This document shows positions 1 through 5,660 of a stretch of 11,833 bases of DNA, piece after piece. The stretch is taken from the NCBI GenBank assembly GCA_905209725.1, contig CAJLTZ010000077.1:1-11833 (forward strand). The letters are read 5' to 3'. Positions within the stretch are counted from its first letter, which is position 1, and every line of letters starts with the position of its first letter. Below the pieces are notes generated by a model. It searched no databases, was not told the DNA's origin, and was given only the letters and a program-made list of their open reading frames with translations. Both the position numbers and the translations under genes were made by a program. The stretch comes from an uncultured Muribaculaceae bacterium. Lineage in GTDB: Bacteria > Bacteroidota > Bacteroidia > Bacteroidales > Muribaculaceae.

Positions 1-2
1 AG

Positions 3-539
3 ATGAAGAAAAACCTCAGTTACGAGGTTCTTGTGGACTGCATGTATCAGAATCCCCAGGGCCTGATGGAGTACCGAGAGCAGGTGGTGGTGTTCCGTAA
101 AGACGGCATCAACCACATTGCCAGGATAATAACATACGTTGATATTAAGAAGGGCAAGAAGCCTAAGCTTATATCGCTTCTGACCAATGACTTCGACATG
201 CCTCTGGAGACAATCGTGGCAATATACCGCCGACGGTGGCAGATTGAGTCGCTTTTCAAGCAGATAAAGCAAAACTTCCCTCTGAGATACTTCTACGGCG
301 AAAGTGCCAACGCCATAAAAATCCAGATATGGGTAACACTAATAGCAAATCTGTTGCTCTCGGTATTACAAAGCACCCTACAAAGGCGTTGGAGCTTCTC
401 GGGACTGGCTACAATCGTTAGAATCGTTCTGATGTATTACCTGAATCTCGAAAAGTTCCTCAACCAGCCCGATGCAGACCTGAAAATAATGCTCGCTGAA
501 GAATCTGAATCGCCGCCTGACGATACTGAAAACTGCTGA
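3..539 (+). CDS. IS4-family transposase, C-terminal part (5' end outside window)
   Basis: This is the C-terminal part of a DDE transposase that cuts and rejoins IS ends. Numbering from the first visible Met, residues 75-89 carry the IS4 signature Y-x2-R-x3-E-x6-K (Y75, R78, E82, K89), whose Glu is the third catalytic acid. A hydrophobic segment follows (about 108-123, IWVTLIANLLLSVLQ), as is usual behind this motif. The first two catalytic Asp residues should lie upstream of the window. The Met at base 3 is probably internal, because the frame is open to the window edge. The gene ends with TGA and an acidic tail (EESESPPDD), and no stop or frameshift is seen. The copy may therefore be intact and active, which the window cannot show. 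Confidence 0.85.
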   Translation: MKKNLSYEVLVDCMYQNPQGLMEYREQVVVFRKDGINHIARIITYVDIKKGKKPKLISLLTNDFDMPLETIVAIYRRRWQIESLFKQIKQNFPLRYFYGESANAIKIQIWVTLIANLLLSVLQSTLQRRWSFSGLATIVRIVLMYYLNLEKFLNQPDADLKIMLAEESESPPDDTENC

Positions 540-553
540 GGGGGCTTGTCTCA

Positions 554-608
554 TATAAAAAGTAAGCCCAACTTCTTCCATTCAAGAAGTTGGACTCGAC
601 TTTTTATA
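554..608. repeat. Two-step inverted repeat / hairpin behind the IS4 transposase
   Basis: The inner arms are 568-577 (ccaacttctt) and 584-593 (aagaagttgg), a perfect 10-bp stem with a 6-base loop. The outer arms are 554-563 (tataaaaagt) and 599-608 (actttttata), also perfect over 10 bp, with a small asymmetric internal loop (aagc against actcg). It lies between the transposase stop and the presumed IS end. It may act as a terminator that shields the element or its surroundings: the plus-strand stem is followed by a T-rich run within the outer arm. Confidence 0.8.
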
Positions 609-627
609 GTTTAGCGGACAGTAATAA

Positions 628-993
628 AAGGGAATAAAACGTCATGTAGCCGGTGACTCCAACGGCTATGTGATTGGGGTGTCGGTCACTACGGCAAACG
701 TCCATGATTCAAAGGGAGCGATTCCTTTGATGGCGCAACTTATTGCCAACCATAGGAATATACATCTGATAAAGGCTGATCTCGGATATGCTTTCTTAAG
801 ACCCACGTTTGAGAGCACAGACATGCCGGTGCTGGAATGTGTCAAATCTAATTTCGGCACTCCTCATTTCATTCCCATTCATGGCAGATGGGTGGTGGAG
901 CGGACATTCTCATGGATGGAGAATTATCGCCATACCCCCTTCATTAGGACAGTCTGGAATAAAGTTACTTCTAGTGCGGCATCTTTTCGGTAA
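628..993 (+). pseudogene. IS5-family transposase remnant, 5' end lost at the IS4 junction
   Basis: An open frame of about 121 codons, without its own start codon, encodes the second half of an IS5-family DDE transposase. Recognisable blocks are KRHVAGDSNGY, the typical TTANVHDSKGA, KADLGY (usually ADGGY, carrying the second catalytic Asp) and GRWVVERTFSWMENYR (third catalytic Glu). The frame begins right after a stop at 625-627, where the IS4 element ends, so the IS4 insertion very likely split this gene and the 5' half should sit beyond the left end of IS4. The last ~20 residues after ENYRH do not resemble the usual IS5 C-terminus, so a frameshift or deletion near 930-940 is also likely. It cannot encode an active enzyme. 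Confidence 0.8.
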
Positions 994-1052
994 TTTTCGC
1001 CAAGCCTCATCGGCCACATAGCACGCTATGCTCCCTCTTCAACTTGCAAAAA
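994..1052. other. Non-coding tail of the IS5-type remnant
   Basis: This stretch joins the transposase remnant to the inverted repeat at 1053. It contains a small palindrome at 1017-1030 (catagcacgctatg, 6-bp arms around ac). No gene or promoter is seen. It could be the 3' non-coding part of the IS or part of a longer dispersed repeat whose partner would continue beyond base 11833. Confidence 0.4.
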
Positions 1053-1104
1053 TTTCTCGAAAAATCGTCGCCCCTGCGTTAACATTTTTTGTGGGATGGG
1101 TCTA
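1053..1104 (+). repeat. Long inverted repeat, left copy (pairs with 11781-11833)
   Basis: Aligned to the reverse complement of the window's last 53 bases, this segment differs at four positions and by one G in a G-run. Bases 1069-1100 are perfectly identical over 32 bases (counterpart 11786-11817). The core contains gttaac, a run of six T and gtgggatggg. It lies directly downstream of an IS5-type transposase remnant, so its 3' edge (near gggtcta) is best read as the right end of that element. The repeat edges on both sides are followed by TAA toward the enclosed DNA. Confidence 0.85.
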
Positions 1105-1114
1105 ATAAGCAGGG

Positions 1115-1131
1115 TAGTCGCTCCGCGACTA
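1115..1131. repeat. Short hairpin behind the B3/4 gene
   Basis: tagtcgc and gcgacta form a perfect 7-bp stem around the loop tcc. It lies 37 bases beyond the stop of the minus-strand B3/4 gene. No T-run follows it in the minus direction, so it is at best a weak or factor-dependent terminator. Confidence 0.4.
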
Positions 1132-1150
1132 TCAATTATCAGAAAGAATC

Positions 1151-1180
1151 ATCAATCCGATCAATCATCAATCATCAATC
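1151..1180. repeat. ATCAATC heptamer repeats at the end of the B3/4 gene
   Basis: There are four copies of ATCAATC: 1151-1157, 1160-1166, 1167-1173 and 1174-1180, the first separated by cg. The array crosses the stop codon (1168-1170) of the B3/4 gene and encodes its last residues (RIDD). Gain or loss of a unit would move the stop codon, so the C-terminus may vary slightly between strains. Confidence 0.75.
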
Positions 1181-1839
1181 CTGTGGAGGGTGGTGTGGAT
1201 GTTGGTGGCGGCGCAGTGCTTTGTGAAGATGTCGCGGGCGGTGGCTTCTACTGCCTCAGCGTCGAGGGTAGGGTCAAAGAGATGGATGGTCATCAGGAGA
1301 TGTCTGGTCGATTCCTCTATCTTTGTGCGCTCATTGTCGGATGTCGGGGTTCCGATGCCCCCTACCCCATCTCTGAACACTGGCAAGCCCTCAATGTTCA
1401 GCGGACCGCGGCCGATGCCTTCGTATGGTTCGTCGTGGCGGCCGATGCCCAACGTCAGAGTATCACCCTGCACTTTGTCGGCGTCGAAACAACCTACCGA
1501 GCATCCCGTGATCAGCGACAGCATATTGCCGGCATCCACCAGCGCACTTACCATATAGAGTCCAAGCCCCCTGACGATGCGGCGCATCAGTTGCTCCTGC
1601 GAGGGACGATAACGGTTGGGATCCTTGCCACAAGCCTTATATGCAGCCCGGGTGGCAGCAATCGGCGACCGCTTATTGATATCCTCCACTTTACATCTCG
1701 ATGCGATATCATCGGCAAGACGGTTCATATCGGCTTGCTGCTCATCGGATGTGGTGCCATTCTTTACATCACAAGTCACGACGAGCGCCCTATATCCGGG
1801 CACCCGTCGTGCAAAGTCTTCTTCGATTTTAAGATTCAT
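1168..1839 (-). CDS. Stand-alone B3/4 domain protein
   Basis: The 223-residue protein resembles the stand-alone B3/4 family, related to the editing (B3/B4) domain of the phenylalanyl-tRNA synthetase beta subunit. Supporting blocks are SPIAATRAAYKACGKDPNRY (58-77) with the following QLMRRIVRGLGLY (83-95), and GPLNIEGLPVFRDGVGGIGT (145-164) with PTSDNERT behind it. No signal peptide or membrane segment is present, so it should be cytoplasmic. In the synthetase this fold hydrolyses mischarged Tyr-tRNA(Phe); whether free-standing members do this is unknown, so no substrate is assigned. The start follows the galactanase stop by only 4 bases, which suggests co-transcription. No functional link to galactan is evident. 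Confidence 0.8.
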   Translation of the reverse strand: MNLKIEEDFARRVPGYRALVVTCDVKNGTTSDEQQADMNRLADDIASRCKVEDINKRSPIAATRAAYKACGKDPNRYRPSQEQLMRRIVRGLGLYMVSALVDAGNMLSLITGCSVGCFDADKVQGDTLTLGIGRHDEPYEGIGRGPLNIEGLPVFRDGVGGIGTPTSDNERTKIEESTRHLLMTIHLFDPTLDAEAVEATARDIFTKHCAATNIHTTLHRIDD

Positions 1840-1843
1840 AAGA

Positions 1844-3091
1844 TTATCTTATTATCTTTTTACCATTTCGGATATAAATGCCTCGATTTAGCGGCTCCTT
1901 CACCTCGCGGCCGCTGATGTCGTACCATTTATTGTCGCCGCTGATCTCTTGGGAATCAACCACAATGCTCTCCACTCCGGATGTGGCATAAGAACAGATT
2001 GCCTTCAGGGCCGGAGTGGCTTTGCCGTCGCGGCTGTCGAATAGCGGAGCGTTATACCAGCCCGAGAGCGACGTGCCCTTGGCATTATATTCCATCCACC
2101 ACCAGAACAGTCCGTCGGCCTTGGGGTATTTATCAAGCGTGGCCACAACATCCTTTGCGAATTTTTCCTGACCGGCAAGAGTATATGGCCAGGCAGCGGT
2201 ATTGTCGTGAGTTGTGCCAGGCACCTCCCAGGCGTAAGGATATCCGGTCTCCACAAGCATGATCTGCTTGTCGAAATTCTTTGACAGGTCAGCGAGGGCG
2301 GCATCAAGTACATTCAGCCCACCATGGAAATAGGGATAATAGCTTATGCCGATTATGTCGTAATCCACTCCAAGTATCGCCATCTGATTGTAGAAATAGC
2401 GCTGAACGTCAAGTTTTGCTACGCGCTCCGTGTGAATCACAATCTGTGCGTCAGGACATACCTCCCGGCAAGCCTTCACGGCAGCCTTCAGCAGATTGCC
2501 GAAACGTTCCCAGTTGGCGGGGTTGTTCATGTACACTTTTTTCTTGTTCTTATCAGAAGTACCTTCCGGTCCCCAGAGCAAGCCGTAACTAATCTCGTTG
2601 CCGGGCTGGATAAACTTCGGAGCGGCGCCATCGGCCTTCAGCACCTCGAGAGTGTGACGGGTGAAGGCATAAACGCTGTCGCAAAGTGTGGCATCATCGA
2701 GATTTTTCCAGGCATCGGGGGTGGTCTGCTTTGCAGGGTCGGCCCAATAGTCGGAATAATGGAAATCGAGCATCAGGTCGAAGCCATCCTCCACAATCTG
2801 CTTGCAGAGCGGGCGGATGTAAGCGAGGTCCTGCACCACATTATTCTTATCATCGCCCGTATATTTCGAAGGGTCGTTGAAGAGGCGAACTCGCATGGCG
2901 TTCATTCCCTGCTCGTGGAGCCAGGGAAGCAGGTCGGCAATGCGCTTGCCGCCAAAGTCCTTATATTGAGCCTTAGACTTCTCATAGTCGGGCAGAAGGG
3001 AGATATCTCCACCCACATAATGAGTGGCACTCATGGAAAATGCAATGGCCGCTAATGCAAACGCAGAGATTATCAGGTTCTTGAGATTCAT
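1844..3091 (-). CDS. Secreted GH53 arabinogalactan endo-beta-1,4-galactanase
   Basis: GH53 enzymes cut beta-1,4-galactan side chains of pectin (type I arabinogalactan) with a retaining mechanism. The 415-residue protein starts with a type I signal peptide (1-22, cut likely after SMSA). Family blocks follow in order: GGDISLLP (27-34), MRVRLFNDP (66-74), LDFHYSDYWADPAKQTTPDAW (108-128, key residues H111, D114, W116), PGNEI (163-167, acid/base E165), GISYYPYF (248-255) and LVETGYPYAW (279-288, nucleophile E281). Both catalytic Glu are present, so it should be active. The last ~30 residues (YDISGREV, then GIYIRNGKKIIR) resemble the short tails seen on many Bacteroidales exported proteins. It stands alone, with no SusCD or other galactan genes nearby. 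Confidence 0.92.
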   Translation of the reverse strand: MNLKNLIISAFALAAIAFSMSATHYVGGDISLLPDYEKSKAQYKDFGGKRIADLLPWLHEQGMNAMRVRLFNDPSKYTGDDKNNVVQDLAYIRPLCKQIVEDGFDLMLDFHYSDYWADPAKQTTPDAWKNLDDATLCDSVYAFTRHTLEVLKADGAAPKFIQPGNEISYGLLWGPEGTSDKNKKKVYMNNPANWERFGNLLKAAVKACREVCPDAQIVIHTERVAKLDVQRYFYNQMAILGVDYDIIGISYYPYFHGGLNVLDAALADLSKNFDKQIMLVETGYPYAWEVPGTTHDNTAAWPYTLAGQEKFAKDVVATLDKYPKADGLFWWWMEYNAKGTSLSGWYNAPLFDSRDGKATPALKAICSYATSGVESIVVDSQEISGDNKWYDISGREVKEPLNRGIYIRNGKKIIR

Positions 3092-3108
3092 AGTAGTCTA
3101 TTTAAAAT

Positions 3109-3126
3109 TTGAGCAATATGGCTCAA
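3109..3126. repeat. Small inverted repeat between the HU-LysM and galactanase genes
   Basis: ttgagc and gctcaa pair around a 6-base loop. The repeat lies in the 60-base gap downstream of the HU-LysM gene and upstream of the galactanase start. On the minus strand it is followed by attttaaat, which could make a weak terminator; a 6-bp stem with only four T is not convincing. No clear TAnnTTTG promoter for the galactanase was found in this gap. Confidence 0.35.
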
Positions 3127-3151
3127 TGTATCAACAATCTGGCAAGCGAAA

Positions 3152-4351
3152 TTACTGATAACGGGAGTAGATTTCCACTCCGAGTTTCTTGGCTTTGGAA
3201 ATGTCACTCTTGTTTTTCGGGTTTACGCCATACTTTGCAAGGTCGGGGATCACAACTTTTGTACCGGGACGAATACGGTCGGGATGGCCAAGGAAGTCCT
3301 TGTTTTCCATATAGATGTATGGCCAGAGGTTGAAATTGCCATAATGGTCCTGAGCCATTGTGGTGAGATAGCGGGTCTTGGTAATGGTGTCATAGACGCG
3401 CTTGTCGCTTTCAGCCGTAGGAGCAACCTCCTCCTTTACCTGGGCATTATTATCTGCGACCTCAGTTTGCGGTTTTGCCTCGGGCTGTGCGGCCTCATGT
3501 TGCGCGGAAGGTGCCTTCTCAGCCACCTTTGCTACAGGGGCTGACGAAGGTGCAGGATTAATGTCTTTGTCAACGATATAGATAAATACCACCCAGGCGA
3601 TTACAATCGCCACAATCGAAGCTGCCACACCTGTAAGGAAACCGAACAGGAATCTGTGACGCTTCCGCTGCACCCCGTCATTCAGGATCTGCACCTCCTC
3701 ACGCTTAACGGGCTCCGTCTCTTCTGGAATATCGGAGTCTCGAAGATTGTAAATTGGCTGATCTTCCTCTTCATCTGACATATCGGACTTATCGGACTTA
3801 TCAGACTTATCAGACTTATCAGACTTATCAGAATTATCAGACTTATCAGAATTATCAGACTTACCGGACTCTTGTAGGGCTTCCGACATTTCTGGCTCTT
3901 CCGGCTCTTCGGCTTCAGATATGTCTTCCACTGCGGTCAGGGCTGTCAGTTCCTCTTCTGCGTCGGATGCCACAATCGCTTCCTCTTCCGCAAGTTTGGC
4001 CAATTCGGGCTGCTCATCCTCCTCCGCAGGTTCCACAATCTCCACGCTGTCGAACATCTCGAAAGGAGTATTGACAAGAGAGGCCAGATCCTTCGTTGGT
4101 ATGAACACTACTTTCTTATGCGCGGGGATTACAGACTCTGCACCATTATTCACATTTACGCTTTTGCGGGACTCGACATCAATACATTTGAACACACCGA
4201 AATTCTTCACTTTCACAGAATCACCTGCAGCCAATGCATTGGAGATTGCTGTGAAGAATGCTTTCACGAAGTCCTCACTAAGTTTTTTTGAGTCGCCTGT
4301 ATTGGCGGAAAGCAAGTTTACGAGAGCGGGGAGTGTTATCTTTTCATTCAT
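3152..4351 (-). CDS. HU-like domain / transmembrane / LysM-like membrane protein
   Basis: The 399-residue protein has three parts. Residues 1-92 are a HU/IHF-like DNA-binding fold: helical start, VKVKNFGVFKCIDV at 47-60 where HU has its GFGTF turn, then an arm region that lacks the usual RNPxTG intercalating Pro. Residues 100-230 are an acidic linker with ten xSD triplets (164-193). A basic stretch (RKRHR, 229-233) precedes a single membrane helix (about 234-260), which predicts HU inside and the C-terminus outside. A periplasmic Ala/Pro/Glu-rich spacer follows, then a LysM-like module (about 326-370, TRYLTTMAQDHYGNFNLWPYIYMENKDFLG with RIRPGTKVVIP). LysM binds peptidoglycan, so a DNA-to-wall tether is conceivable; this is inference. 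The start overlaps the upstream HU gene by 8 bases. Confidence 0.85.
   Translation of the reverse strand: MNEKITLPALVNLLSANTGDSKKLSEDFVKAFFTAISNALAAGDSVKVKNFGVFKCIDVESRKSVNVNNGAESVIPAHKKVVFIPTKDLASLVNTPFEMFDSVEIVEPAEEDEQPELAKLAEEEAIVASDAEEELTALTAVEDISEAEEPEEPEMSEALQESGKSDNSDKSDNSDKSDKSDKSDKSDKSDMSDEEEDQPIYNLRDSDIPEETEPVKREEVQILNDGVQRKRHRFLFGFLTGVAASIVAIVIAWVVFIYIVDKDINPAPSSAPVAKVAEKAPSAQHEAAQPEAKPQTEVADNNAQVKEEVAPTAESDKRVYDTITKTRYLTTMAQDHYGNFNLWPYIYMENKDFLGHPDRIRPGTKVVIPDLAKYGVNPKNKSDISKAKKLGVEIYSRYQ
3773..3862 (-). repeat. 9-base tandem repeat encoding (K/N)SD triplets
   Basis: Ten consecutive 9-base units (plus-strand form near ttatcagac) encode KSD or NSD, ending with MSD, in the linker of the HU-LysM protein. 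The five central KSD units are nearly identical at the base level. The unit is a multiple of three, so slippage would change linker length without a frameshift. Confidence 0.9.
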
Positions 4352-4637
4352 CGTTGCTGGAATTGGAGCGGACCTTCTGGCGAAGGACGGCAGAGGGTTT
4401 GAACACGATGGAAAGCTTTGGAGGGAGAAGCATTCTTTTGCCGGTGGCGGGGTGGATGGTTATGCGTTCGAGGCGTTTTTTCTGTTCGAAAGTTCCGAAA
4501 CCGGGAACAACCACGGCATCGCCGTCGCGCACCGATGTGGCGATTACGTCGGCGAGTGAATTGATAAGGATTTCCACCTCGTCGGGCTCCCGACCGACAG
4601 TGTCGGCTATGTGTGAAGCAAGGGATTTTGAGTCCAT
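4344..4637 (-). CDS. Small HU-family DNA-binding protein
   Basis: This 97-residue protein is a full HU/IHF-type histone-like subunit. The N-terminal helices (MDSKSLASHIADTVGREPDE) are followed by the turn VPGFGTFEQKKR (44-55), an arm tip HPATGK (62-67) keeping the intercalating Pro (P63), and a final LSIVFKPSAVLRQKV segment. An in-frame ATG at 4694 exists, but that extension (MRNFIFIALL...) lies inside the terminator of the upstream operon and does not look like HU; the Met at 4637 fits the family start and is chosen. A -7 box sits only 5 bases upstream. Its end overlaps the start of the HU-LysM gene by 8 bases, so translation may be coupled and the two HU folds could pair. Confidence 0.88.
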   Translation of the reverse strand: MDSKSLASHIADTVGREPDEVEILINSLADVIATSVRDGDAVVVPGFGTFEQKKRLERITIHPATGKRMLLPPKLSIVFKPSAVLRQKVRSNSSNDE

Positions 4638-4642
4638 AATTA

Positions 4643-4650
4643 CAAAATTA
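4643..4650 (-). promoter_or_regulatory. -7 box for the HU gene (near-leaderless)
   Basis: On the minus strand TAATTTTG matches TAnnTTTG exactly. An ATTG at 4673-4676, 22 bases upstream, could serve as a poor -33 element (consensus TTTG). The start of transcription would fall 0-3 bases before the ATG at 4637, implying a leaderless or very short-leader mRNA. The site lies just downstream of the terminator T-tract, as expected for a new transcription unit. Confidence 0.5.
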
Positions 4651-4673
4651 GCAAAAAAGTCTGAAAGGAGTGC

Positions 4674-4729
4674 AATAAAAATAAAATTCCGCACACAACA
4701 CTTTGCTTCGCTTGGTGCTGTACGCGGAA
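4674..4729 (-). terminator. Rho-independent terminator of the fructan operon
   Basis: Arms 4687-4701 and 4715-4729 form a 15-bp stem around a 13-base loop. Read as minus-strand RNA all 15 positions pair, three of them as G-U wobbles; read as plus-strand RNA those three become A-C mismatches, so the structure is built for minus-strand transcripts. It is followed in that direction by ttttattttta. It lies 29 bases after the fructokinase stop and ends the GH32-MFS-kinase transcript. Confidence 0.9.
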
Positions 4730-4757
4730 ATATGCAGTGGATTGCTGTCGGTCGCGA

Positions 4758-5636
4758 CTATGCGGTTAGTTCGGGCGGGAGTATGGGCATCGCGCCTTTC
4801 TTCGTACATACGAAGGCCGATGTCTGGACAGCGAGAGAATGTGCTTCTTGCACGCTTTTTCCTTTCAGAATAGAGGAGATAAAGGCTGCGGTGAAGCTGT
4901 CACCGGCACCTACCGTATCCTCCACCTCTACTGTGGGCGTGGGCTGGAAAGATACATTGCCGGGAGTGAACACATAACTGCCGTTGATGCCACAAGTCAG
5001 GATGAGCATCTTCAGATTGTACTTGCCGAGAAGAATCCAGCACTTATCCTGAAGGTCGATGCCGGGGTATCCAAACATGCGGCTCACCGTGACGAGTTCC
5101 TCATCATTGATTTTCAGAATGTTGCAACGCTTCATGGAATTGCAGAGAATCTCCTTGGTATAGAAACCCTGACGGAGGTTGACATCAAACACCACGAGAT
5201 TGCCTTCATCCTTGGGCATGATGTCGAGAAAGCGGTTGATGGTGTTTCGCGACACTACATTTCGCTGAGCCAGTGAGCCGAAGCAAACGGCCCTTGTCTT
5301 TCTGGCCAGTTGCTCAAGGGCTTCGGTGCAAGGGATGTTGTCCCAGGCCACATTCTCCTTGATTTCATACTGCGGCACGCCGGCGGGGTCGATTTCGACC
5401 TGAACCGTGCCTGTGGGATAAGGCACCTCGGCAATGAGCTGATTGAGACCTTTGGAAGTGAAGTTTTCAACGATTTCCTTACCCAGGAGATCCTGACCCA
5501 CTGCGCTCACTACACAGCTTGGCAAACCGAACTGCGAAACATGGTAGGCGAAATTGGCAGGAGCGCCACCAATCTTCTTGCCTTCAGGAAGGACATCCCA
5601 AAGGGCTTCGCCCATTCCTACTACAATATCATTCAT
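4758..5636 (-). CDS. Fructokinase, PfkB (ribokinase) family
   Basis: The enzyme phosphorylates imported fructose with ATP (expected product fructose-6-phosphate) in the cytoplasm. The 292-residue length is normal for the family. Near the N-terminus are GEALWDVLP (9-17) and the sugar-binding turn KIGGAPANFAYH (21-32). FDVNLRQGFY (150-159) and KINDEEL (175-181) follow, and the C-terminal PfkB signature is DTVGAGDSFTAAF (240-252) with anion-hole residues GAG and catalytic base D246. KINDEEL matches the KxNxxE segment of bacterial fructokinases. It is the last gene of the GH32-MFS-kinase operon, 24 bases after the permease and directly before the terminator. The same gene order partner occurs in the Bacteroides fructan locus (BT1757). 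Related hexose kinases cannot be fully excluded, but context favours fructose. Confidence 0.93.
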   Translation of the reverse strand: MNDIVVGMGEALWDVLPEGKKIGGAPANFAYHVSQFGLPSCVVSAVGQDLLGKEIVENFTSKGLNQLIAEVPYPTGTVQVEIDPAGVPQYEIKENVAWDNIPCTEALEQLARKTRAVCFGSLAQRNVVSRNTINRFLDIMPKDEGNLVVFDVNLRQGFYTKEILCNSMKRCNILKINDEELVTVSRMFGYPGIDLQDKCWILLGKYNLKMLILTCGINGSYVFTPGNVSFQPTPTVEVEDTVGAGDSFTAAFISSILKGKSVQEAHSLAVQTSAFVCTKKGAMPILPPELTA

Positions 5637-5660
5637 ACTTATAGGGGAGTTTGCTGATTG

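Larger units (their letters stand above)
1..624 (+). mobile_element. IS4-family insertion sequence, 3' part
   Basis: The window opens inside an IS4-family element; its left end and the 5' part of its transposase lie upstream. Visible parts are the transposase C-terminus (3-539), a long imperfect hairpin (554-608) and a short tail ending near gcggacagtaat. The right end is placed at about 624 because the reading frame of an IS5-type transposase resumes at 628, directly after a stop codon at 625. The exact terminal inverted repeat cannot be proven without the left end. Confidence 0.7.

Noticed and set aside
1115..1131. Hairpin as a rho-independent terminator for the B3/4 gene
   Set aside because: The stem is good, but no T-run follows it on the minus strand.
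1096..1917. A 273-codon plus-strand open frame
   Set aside because: It runs antisense through the B3/4 gene and the end of the galactanase gene, its product matches no family I recognise, and the minus-strand products are clear family members.
2324..3055. A 243-codon plus-strand open frame
   Set aside because: It is fully antisense to the GH53 galactanase, whose catalytic motifs are intact; it is a codon-bias shadow.
3773..3862. Short regular repeats that could suggest a CRISPR array
   Set aside because: Units are 9 bases without spacers and lie in frame in a coding gene.
4638..4694. A longer start for the HU gene at 4694
   Set aside because: The extra residues overlap the terminator and its T-tract and do not fit the HU N-terminus.
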